From positions 1-19,162 of the forward strand of contig JBFLVQ010000097.1 of NCBI GenBank assembly GCA_040758525.1: a stretch of 19,162 nt of DNA, in the 5' to 3' direction. This document shows, in pieces, positions 12,463 through 19,162 of this stretch. The stretch comes from JBFLVQ01 sp040758525. GTDB taxonomy: Bacteria; Acidobacteriota; Blastocatellia; Chloracidobacteriales; JADJPF01. Under the pieces are notes generated by a model. That model saw only the letters and a program-made list of their open reading frames with translations. It ran no database searches and was not told where the DNA came from. Both the position numbers and the translations under genes were made by a program. The stretch's first letter is position 1. Each line of letters begins with the position of its first letter.

Positions 12463-14784
12463 ATGGCCACAGATAAAGTCGATCTGCAGAGTGCAGTAGG
12501 GTTCAAGCCTTACATAAGCGCAAAAGATGTGTTAGCCGAAATAACCCCGCGCGCACTGATTCTAGGTGCGATTCTAGGCGTTGTATTCGGTGCTTCATCA
12601 GTATACCTAGCGCTCAAGGTCGGTCTAACCGTGAGCGCTTCAATCCCTATCGCGGTCCTTTCAATCACTATCTTGCGCCTATTTGGGCGCTCTACAATTT
12701 TAGAAAATAATATCGTGCAGACGACCGGATCAGCGGGTGAATCGATCGCCGCCGGGGTGGTCTTCACGATGCCAGCCTTGCTAATTCTTGGCCTTGATCT
12801 AGATATCTCGCGAACCTCGCTGGTAGCGCTCTTAGGTGGACTGCTCGGTATCCTGCTCATGATCCCGCTACGCCGTTCCTTAATTGTCAAAGAGCATGGC
12901 AATCTACCTTATCCTGAAGGCACTGCCTGTGCTGAGGTATTGGTAGTAGGCGAAAAAGGTGGCACAGAAGCGAAAACCGTCTTCACTGGTTTTGGGCTAG
13001 CGTTCTTTTACAAGTTTTTGATGGTAGCTTTACACCTATGGCGTGAAGTACCCGCCAAAGTTCTTAATTGGTATCAGAATGCCCGTATGGCAGCAGAGAT
13101 CTCACCAGAGTTGCTCGGCGTCGGCTATATTATCGGTCCACGTGTTGCCGCATTTATGTTTGGCGGTGGAATGATGGCTGCACTGGTGATGATCCCGACT
13201 ATCAAATTCTTTGGTGCAGGCTGGACAATTCCTCTCTTCCCAGAAGCCAGCATACTTATCAAAGATATGAGTGCAGGAGAGATCCAGGATCGCTATGTGC
13301 GCTACATCGCAGCCGGTGCAGTAGCCACGGGCGGTATTGTTAGCCTACTACGCGCATTACCAACCATTATCAATGCCTTTAAGGCAAGTCTAAAGGATCT
13401 ACGAGGCACAGAAAATAATGGCAGCCGCGACCGTACCTCACAGGATATGCCGATCACTTTTGTATTGGGTGGTGTGCTGTTATTGGCTGTCTTCACTGCT
13501 GTTGTACCACAGCTTGGTATCGACTGGCTCTCGGCAATTCTCATTGTGATCTTCGGCTTCTTCTTCGTCACTGTGAGTTCGCGTATCACTGGCCAGATCG
13601 GGGCTTCTTCCAACCCAATCTCAGGTATGACGATTGCCACACTGCTCTTCACCTCGCTGATCTTCCTGGCACTAGGCCGTTCTGGTGCAGATCAACGTAT
13701 TATTGCTCTTAGTGTAGGCGCAATCGTTTGTGTAGCGGCAGCCAATGCTGGTGCTACTTCGCAAGATCTTAAGACCGGCTTTCTGGTTGGCGCTACTCCA
13801 CGCAATCAACAGTTTGGTCTGATCGTTGGGGCAGTTACTTCTGCGATTGTAATTGGTCTTACACTCACCTTCTTGAACAATTCAGCAGTGAATATTCTGC
13901 CAGTAAATTATCCCAATTACATTGCTGACAAAGCACAGATTGGTGAGCAATGGACAGAGAGATGGCAACCTGAAGATAAAAAAACTTACAATGTGCTAAG
14001 GCTAGCAGTGAGTACTGATGCTGGTAATGGTGTGAAGATCCCAGCAGGAAAATACCTTGTTGATGCAGATGGAAGAATCCATTATTTTGTTAATCCTGGT
14101 GTTGGCGGCAACAAAGAGCAACTGGTCAAGCCAAGTGGTGATATCGCCAATCAGACCTTTACAGAAGGCGCTAATATCAAAAAGACTGGTCAGGCACGTG
14201 GCTTAGACGATCAACTCTACACATTAGTATCTGTCACAGGTCTTGCTGAGACAGAGAAGAAGTTACTGGTTGATGATGCTGGTAAGCCACATTACGAGAT
14301 TATTGCTGCTAACAAATACGACGCGCCCAAAGCAGCCTTGATGGGTATACTAGTAGATGGTGTGTTAACGCAAAAACTTCCTTGGTCGTTGATTCTCATA
14401 GGTGTATTTATTTCACTGGTGCTTGAGGTCATAGGTATTCAGGCATTGCCAGTAGCAGTAGGAATGTATCTGCCAATCTCAACCTCCGCAACTATATTTG
14501 TAGGTGGTGCCGTACGTGCTGTAGTCGAACGTATGCGTGGAGGCAGTTCACAGAGTAGTGCAGAAGAAGAGACCGGCCGTGGTGTGCTCTTTAGCTCTGG
14601 TTTAATTGCTGGTGGCGCAATTGCTGGTTTGACCTATGCATTCTTCTCTGCATTCAATCTGGATAAGCAGATCTCTTTGCACCATGCACTGAGCGAGAAC
14701 AATATCTTTGCACTTTTGATCTTTGCTCTCCTAGTAGGTGCTCTCTTTATCGTTGCACGTCAACAGCAACAACCACATAAATAG
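12463..14784 (+). CDS. OPT-family (oligopeptide/metal-chelate) transporter
   Basis: This 773-residue polytopic membrane protein is an OPT-superfamily transporter. The family imports oligopeptides or metal-chelate complexes, probably driven by protons; the substrate here is unknown. Family segments include GLTVSASIPIAVLSI at 54-68, NNIVQTTGSAGESIAAGVVF at 82-101, GNLPYPEGTACAEVL at 146-160, NPISGMTIATLLF at 384-396 and DLKTGFLVGATPRNQQ at 435-450. I count roughly 14-16 hydrophobic segments. A hydrophilic stretch of about 140 residues at about 477-619 separates two membrane parts and holds two similar units (KYLVDADGRIHY at 530-541 and KLLVDDAGKPHY at 600-611). The following YDAPKAALMGILVDGVL and LPWSLILIGV match the usual family continuation, so this is an insert, not a fusion at an end. 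It is probably a single-gene transcript ending at the terminator just downstream. Confidence 0.9.
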   Translation: MATDKVDLQSAVGFKPYISAKDVLAEITPRALILGAILGVVFGASSVYLALKVGLTVSASIPIAVLSITILRLFGRSTILENNIVQTTGSAGESIAAGVVFTMPALLILGLDLDISRTSLVALLGGLLGILLMIPLRRSLIVKEHGNLPYPEGTACAEVLVVGEKGGTEAKTVFTGFGLAFFYKFLMVALHLWREVPAKVLNWYQNARMAAEISPELLGVGYIIGPRVAAFMFGGGMMAALVMIPTIKFFGAGWTIPLFPEASILIKDMSAGEIQDRYVRYIAAGAVATGGIVSLLRALPTIINAFKASLKDLRGTENNGSRDRTSQDMPITFVLGGVLLLAVFTAVVPQLGIDWLSAILIVIFGFFFVTVSSRITGQIGASSNPISGMTIATLLFTSLIFLALGRSGADQRIIALSVGAIVCVAAANAGATSQDLKTGFLVGATPRNQQFGLIVGAVTSAIVIGLTLTFLNNSAVNILPVNYPNYIADKAQIGEQWTERWQPEDKKTYNVLRLAVSTDAGNGVKIPAGKYLVDADGRIHYFVNPGVGGNKEQLVKPSGDIANQTFTEGANIKKTGQARGLDDQLYTLVSVTGLAETEKKLLVDDAGKPHYEIIAANKYDAPKAALMGILVDGVLTQKLPWSLILIGVFISLVLEVIGIQALPVAVGMYLPISTSATIFVGGAVRAVVERMRGGSSQSSAEEETGRGVLFSSGLIAGGAIAGLTYAFFSAFNLDKQISLHHALSENNIFALLIFALLVGALFIVARQQQQPHK

Positions 14785-14790
14785 GTCTAA

Positions 14791-14824
14791 AAAAGAAGGC
14801 TAGAGGTTAACCTAGCCTTCTTTT
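14791..14824. terminator. Strong bidirectional terminator between convergent genes
   Basis: AAAAGAAGGCTAG at 14791-14803 is perfectly complementary to CTAGCCTTCTTTT at 14812-14824, giving a 13-bp stem with an 8-base loop. It has a T-run on the plus strand and an equivalent one on the minus strand. It begins 7 bases after the transporter stop and 23 bases past the end of the convergent histidine kinase gene, so it should serve both. Confidence 0.9.
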
Positions 14825-14846
14825 ACAACCAACTTTAATAACTTAA

Positions 14847-17800
14847 CTAACTCTTCACAACCAGCCCAGAACGTTCTAGCGCGGCTTTCAATTCAGCCAC
14901 CTGTATAGGCTTACTAACATAATCCTGCATCCCTGCGGCTAGACACTCTTCTCTATCTCCTTGCATTGCATTTGCCGTCATAGCAATTATTCTAGGCTGC
15001 TTCTCAGGTGGCCACTCTCGACATATTCTACGGGTAGCTTCTAATCCGTCCATCTCAGGCATATTCACATCCATAAATACAACATCATAAGATTGTCTGT
15101 GTAATGCTGCGATTACTTCCAATCCATTGCCTGCTACGTCTGCTTTATATCCCATTCGTTCTAGTATCCGTAACGCTACTTTCTGATTCACGGCATTATC
15201 TTCCGCTAAAAGTATTCGTAATGGTATACGGCTGGCCAACTCCTTATCAAACTTCTGTGCTGAAGCTGTCTGCTTAGACTTCATCAGCTTGCCGGCAATA
15301 ACACTACAGAGCGTATCAAAGAGTTGTGATGGTTTGCTTGGCTTAGTAAGAAAGGCCGAAAATAGCTCCTCACCATAGCTTTTGGTAATCTCTCTTCTGC
15401 TGTTGCTGTTCGATGAGAGCATCACCAATGGCAGTGTCTCATTGAGCTTTCTTATTTCAACGGCTAACTCTATTCCATCCATTCTAGGCATATTCAGATC
15501 CACTATTGCCAGGTCATAGACTGCTCCTGCTCTTAGCTTCTCTAGCGCTTCTGCTCCTGAAGCTAGTGCAGTTGCTTGCATTCCCCAGCGCTGTGTCTGT
15601 AAGCTGAGGATTCTACGATTGCTCTCATTATCATCGACAATGAGCAGATGTTTGCCACTTAGCAATGGCTGATCACTGCTTAAGTAGCTGTGTTCTTTAG
15701 CGACTGCAGCTTTAGTAATAACCGTGAAATGGAATGTTGAGCCTACTCCATATTCACTCTCTACCCACATCTTACCACCCATCATCTCTGTCAATCGCTT
15801 ACTGATGGCAAGTCCTAATCCTGTTCCTCCATACTGTCTGGTAGCAGAAGCATCTACCTGGCTGAAGCTCTTAAATAGGCGGTCTAAGCGGTCTGTTGGT
15901 ATTCCTATACCTGTATCTCGCACAGAAAAGTGTAGCTGGTAAGAGGGCTCTTGACCTGACTCCAACAGACTTGCCTCTACCCATACAACCACCTCTCCTA
16001 TCTCAGTAAACTTAACGGCATTGCTGATCAGGTTAACAAGTATCTGACGTAGTCTAGTAACATCTCCAATTATTGAGTAAGGTGTCTGTTTATCCACTGC
16101 ATAGATTAATTCTAATCCTTTATCGGCAGCCTTATTAGCCAATAGTTCCAGTGCCTCTTCAATACAGTCATTAAGATAGAAGGGCTGTTTTTCTAATTCC
16201 AGTCTACCAGACTCTATCTTGGAGAAGTCTAGTATGTCATTGATAATAGTGAGCAGGACATCGCTGCTTGTACGTATGGTCTCAATAAAATCTTTCTGTT
16301 CGTTAGACAGTTCAGTATCAAGCAACAATCCCGTCATACCTATGACAGCATTCATAGGAGTACGTAATTCATGGCTCATCGTGGCAAGAAAGAGACTTTT
16401 AGCGCGGGTTGCTGTTTCGGCTACCTCTTTTGCCTTTTCCGCGATCTCTTTGGCATTCTTTAATTCCATAGTGCGTTCATGCACTTTTTTGACACGCAAT
16501 TGCACTAGTCTTGCACCCACAAACAGAACCGTAAGAAAGCAGAGCGCATAAAACCAGTAGGTCTGATAGAAGTGTGGTGTTAAATAGAATTGAAAACTGG
16601 CACCGGTCGTATTCCAAGCTCCATCGTTATTGCAGGCTATCACTCGAAATGTATATTGACCAGGAGGAATGTTGGTGTAGTATGCTGTTCTCCTTGTCCC
16701 TGCTTCTACCCAATCTTTATCAAACCCTTCCAGCTTGTACTTGAATCTTACTCGCTTCGGTGAAAAGAAACTTAACCCTGTGTAATAGAACTCTAGCTCG
16801 CTCTTGCCTGGTGGCAGTATCGCTGACTGTGTTGGCTCTATACTCTCTTTGCCAATTACGATCTTCTCTATTATTACTGGTGGAATCAGCTTATTTATCT
16901 TCCTTTTGCTGGGGTCAATCATCACTACCCCATCCATAGTAGGAAACCATAGTCTGCCATCTCTACTCTTATATCCGGCTGGTTGAGAGCCTCCATTGCA
17001 TTCAATGTTCTGCATACCATCATCAGTGCCATACTGGTCACAATTAATCGAGGTAATCTTACCATCAGCAAAATCATCCAACTCCTTCTTACTGACAGAG
17101 TAGATGCCTTTATTGGAGGTCATCCAGAATACTCCTCTGTCATCCTCCAGGATTTGTGAAGTAGTGTGATCAAACAGACCATCCTTGGTAGTGTAGTTGG
17201 TGAACTTGCCATTCTTAAATCTATTCAAGCCATTACCATAAGTACCAAACCAGAGTGTGCCATCGCGGTCTTGATAAATCGGTCTAACAAAATTATCTGA
17301 TAGACCATCTTTGGTAGTGTAGGTAGCAACAACTACACCATCCTTCATTCGTGTGATGCCATCATCAGTAGCAAGCCAGAGTTCACCATTACGGTCTTCG
17401 TGTATAGCCCTGACAATGTTACTGGTCAGTCCTTGCTTCTTGGTGTAAGAGGTGAAGGTACCATCTTTTTCCCATCTAAGTAGCCCATCTCCACGTGTAC
17501 CAATCCATAGCCTGCCATTTCTATCTTCATGAATAGCTAATATCCAGGTTATCCCTTGAATATCCTTGCCGGCGTATGAAGTAAATTTTCCATTCTTAAA
17601 TTTTGCCAAGCCTCCTATCCCACCAAACCATAGATTGCCTTCTCGATCTTGAGTAATTGCCCATATGCTATCGCTTGGCAATCCATCCTGTTTAGTGTAA
17701 AGAGTGAACTTTCCATCTTTAAATTGATTTACCCCACCCTGGTTTGTTCCAATCCAAAGATTTCTATTGCTATCTTCATAGATAGCTACAATCTCGTCAT

Positions 17801-18989
17801 GTGAAAGCCCATTCTCTCTATTATAGACTGTAAATGTTGCTGGCTTGAGCCGTCCAAGTCCACAACCAGATGTACCAAACCAGATATTTCCTTCACGGTC
17901 TGCATAAATCGTGAATATCTTATTGGTACATATTCCTTCTTTGATTGTGAAATCAGTGAACTTTCCATCTTTCCATCGTTTTAACCCTACTCCGGTACTG
18001 ATCCATAGGTCACCCTGCTGATCCTGACAAAAAAGGCCTCTAGCTCCTCCTGACCCCGCAATCTTAATAGAGAGCTTTGTCCATTGACCTTCTTTAAACC
18101 TTATCAGTGAGTCGGTTGTATAGATCCAGATATTATTATCTTTATCTGCATACATACCAAGTATGTTGTTGATACGTGAGCGATCTTGAGTAGGAAAGAT
18201 AGTAAATTTTTCCTTCTTAAATCGGACTATTCCAATGCTTGTAGCGATCCAGACATTTCCTTGTTTATCTGTAGAAACCCAATTTATCGACTCGGATGGC
18301 AGGCCATCTCTGCTTGTGTAAGTGATAAATCGCCCATCTTTGAATTGGACCAGTCCAACCCCTGTAGTTATCCAGGTGCTGCCATTTGCATCTGATTGGA
18401 TGTTGATAATAGAGTTGGTAGGTAAGCCGTCTTTTACTGTATAAGCAGTAATCTTTTCATCTTTGAATCTAGCCAGTCCATTATCGGTCTTAATCCAGAT
18501 ACTGCCTTCTTTATCTTCACAGACCTGTGTAACATGGTCATTAGGCAATCCTTGTTCACTGCTGTAGTTGGTAAACTTGCCATCCTTGAATCTGGTCACT
18601 CCATACTCACCTTCAGGCAGTATCCATAGTCCTCCAGTTCGATCAGCAAACAGCTCTATTATACGACTAGTCCTCAGTTCTTTAGCATTGCCAGTGTCAA
18701 ATGTAGTAAAACGCACACCATCAAAGCGGACCAGTCCATCAAAAGTAGCAAGCCAGATATACCCATCTTGAGTTTGTACAATAGCAAGAATGGAGTTTTG
18801 TGGCAGACCATCTTCAAATCGCCATAAGTCATGAGTGTACTCGCCTACAATATGAACTTTCTTGGGATCAATCGCCAGTGCAGTTACATTGCAGACCAAT
18901 ACTATTACCAGCAGTAACAGGATTGTCTGGATATACCTACTAATTCTGTTGTAGAACCTTGAAGCATTAATGGCTTCTTGATTTTGCAT
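14847..18989 (-). CDS. Hybrid sensor histidine kinase: Reg_prop propellers – Y_Y_Y – TM – HisKA – HATPase – two receiver domains
   Basis: This 1380-residue protein is a periplasm-sensing hybrid two-component kinase. A signal-anchor or signal peptide spans residues about 18-40. Fifteen propeller repeats of about 42 residues follow (consensus G.LWIGT..GL.RFKDGKF), with motifs starting near 76, 119, 162, 203, 244, 285, 326, 367, 409, 451, 492, 535, 577, 619 and 678. These fit two seven-bladed propellers plus a remainder. A Y_Y_Y domain lies at about 737-804 and a TM helix at about 810-828. The cytoplasmic part has a short coiled coil, the H box SHELRTP with His873, the N box with Asn986/Asn990, DTGIGI at 1025-1030 and GGTGLGLAI at 1054-1062. 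Two receivers follow with phospho-acceptors Asp1164 and Asp1307 and Lys1216 and Lys1360. No DNA-binding domain is present, so output must go through phosphotransfer. The start is the ATG at 18987-18989. The ligand is unknown; relatives sense glycans. Confidence 0.95.
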   Translation of the reverse strand: MQNQEAINASRFYNRISRYIQTILLLLVIVLVCNVTALAIDPKKVHIVGEYTHDLWRFEDGLPQNSILAIVQTQDGYIWLATFDGLVRFDGVRFTTFDTGNAKELRTSRIIELFADRTGGLWILPEGEYGVTRFKDGKFTNYSSEQGLPNDHVTQVCEDKEGSIWIKTDNGLARFKDEKITAYTVKDGLPTNSIINIQSDANGSTWITTGVGLVQFKDGRFITYTSRDGLPSESINWVSTDKQGNVWIATSIGIVRFKKEKFTIFPTQDRSRINNILGMYADKDNNIWIYTTDSLIRFKEGQWTKLSIKIAGSGGARGLFCQDQQGDLWISTGVGLKRWKDGKFTDFTIKEGICTNKIFTIYADREGNIWFGTSGCGLGRLKPATFTVYNRENGLSHDEIVAIYEDSNRNLWIGTNQGGVNQFKDGKFTLYTKQDGLPSDSIWAITQDREGNLWFGGIGGLAKFKNGKFTSYAGKDIQGITWILAIHEDRNGRLWIGTRGDGLLRWEKDGTFTSYTKKQGLTSNIVRAIHEDRNGELWLATDDGITRMKDGVVVATYTTKDGLSDNFVRPIYQDRDGTLWFGTYGNGLNRFKNGKFTNYTTKDGLFDHTTSQILEDDRGVFWMTSNKGIYSVSKKELDDFADGKITSINCDQYGTDDGMQNIECNGGSQPAGYKSRDGRLWFPTMDGVVMIDPSKRKINKLIPPVIIEKIVIGKESIEPTQSAILPPGKSELEFYYTGLSFFSPKRVRFKYKLEGFDKDWVEAGTRRTAYYTNIPPGQYTFRVIACNNDGAWNTTGASFQFYLTPHFYQTYWFYALCFLTVLFVGARLVQLRVKKVHERTMELKNAKEIAEKAKEVAETATRAKSLFLATMSHELRTPMNAVIGMTGLLLDTELSNEQKDFIETIRTSSDVLLTIINDILDFSKIESGRLELEKQPFYLNDCIEEALELLANKAADKGLELIYAVDKQTPYSIIGDVTRLRQILVNLISNAVKFTEIGEVVVWVEASLLESGQEPSYQLHFSVRDTGIGIPTDRLDRLFKSFSQVDASATRQYGGTGLGLAISKRLTEMMGGKMWVESEYGVGSTFHFTVITKAAVAKEHSYLSSDQPLLSGKHLLIVDDNESNRRILSLQTQRWGMQATALASGAEALEKLRAGAVYDLAIVDLNMPRMDGIELAVEIRKLNETLPLVMLSSNSNSRREITKSYGEELFSAFLTKPSKPSQLFDTLCSVIAGKLMKSKQTASAQKFDKELASRIPLRILLAEDNAVNQKVALRILERMGYKADVAGNGLEVIAALHRQSYDVVFMDVNMPEMDGLEATRRICREWPPEKQPRIIAMTANAMQGDREECLAAGMQDYVSKPIQVAELKAALERSGLVVKS

Positions 18990-19009
18990 TACCCTGTTCT
19001 CTCTTGAAC

Positions 19010-19038
19010 ATGTTAGGTAGCATGCTAAGCATTTTCAA
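19010..19038 (-). promoter_or_regulatory. Possible promoter of the hybrid kinase gene, with a palindrome in the spacer
   Basis: On the minus strand TTGAAA (19033-19038 complement), a 17-base spacer and TAACAT (19010-19015 complement) form a plausible sigma70 promoter ending about 20 bases before the ATG. A perfect 10-base palindrome, TAGCATGCTA at 19018-19027, fills most of the spacer and could be an operator. The remaining bases to 19162 show no gene. Confidence 0.4.
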
Positions 19039-19162
19039 TGCCATAAAATTGATCTTGGCAGAGCCTGTTAGCTAGTTGGAATCTCAAGGGTTATCTTGTA
19101 GGGATAAAGTCGCAAGATTTATATTCTGAATCTCAGACAGGAAAATTCTATATCTTGGAAAA

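Noticed and set aside
12510..12902. 130-codon open frame on the minus strand inside the transporter gene.
   Set aside because: It is antisense to well-conserved OPT motifs and has no recognisable protein features.
17150..18780. Many similar blocks about 125 bases apart, which could look like a repeat array or CRISPR.
   Set aside because: They are the coding DNA of the propeller blades in the hybrid kinase. They are imperfect, in frame and have no spacer/repeat structure.
19039..19162. Right-edge region searched for a divergent gene or RNA.
   Set aside because: No sizeable frame with a start and ribosome binding site, no tRNA-like fold and no clear second promoter were seen. It is probably ordinary upstream sequence.

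Overview
The window is a stretch of bacterial chromosome with moderate G+C (a little under half, judged by eye), tightly packed genes and no mobile elements. No single gene fixes the taxonomy. The gene mix does suggest Acidobacteriota, possibly a Blastocatellia-like lineage: a DUF4388–J-domain–TPR fusion, a giant Reg_prop/Y_Y_Y hybrid histidine kinase, an OPT-family transporter, and membrane Ser/Thr kinase signalling beside wall-synthesis genes. This assignment is an inference from gene content only.

Layout. (1) Positions 1-2077, minus strand: a compact group reading DUF3006 protein, purM, purN, then the first 45 codons of a TIGR04282/DUF2064 glycosyltransferase that runs off the left edge and overlaps the end of purN. 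(2) 2078-2198: a divergent intergenic region. (3) 2199-4088, plus strand: a DUF4388–J-domain–TPR protein, followed by a Rho-independent terminator. (4) 4260-11944, plus strand: six tightly spaced genes, namely FHA protein (FhaA-like), class B penicillin-binding protein, RodA-type SEDS glycosyltransferase, PP2C phosphatase with TPR ectodomain, Ser/Thr kinase with SH3-like ectodomain, and a second FHA protein. (5) 11965-12349: a well-formed sigma70-type promoter and a 102-residue protein I do not recognise. (6) 12463-14784: an OPT-family transporter. (7) 14791-14824: a strong hairpin terminator shared with the convergent gene. (8) 14847-18989, minus strand: a 1380-residue hybrid histidine kinase, with a plausible promoter upstream of it.

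The most notable part is region 4. It carries the same functional set as the actinobacterial fhaA-fhaB-pstP-rodA-pbpA-pknA-pknB locus: a SEDS polymerase and its transpeptidase, one transmembrane Ser/Thr kinase, one transmembrane PP2C phosphatase and two FHA phosphothreonine readers. The likely logic is that the kinase and phosphatase sense the wall or periplasm and set the phosphorylation state of FHA-bound partners, which in turn tune the RodA/PBP pair. The ectodomains differ from the actinobacterial ones: SH3-like rather than PASTA on the kinase, and TPR on the phosphatase. RodA and the PBP also carry unusual insertions. I found no tRNA, rRNA, CRISPR array, IS element or phage gene.
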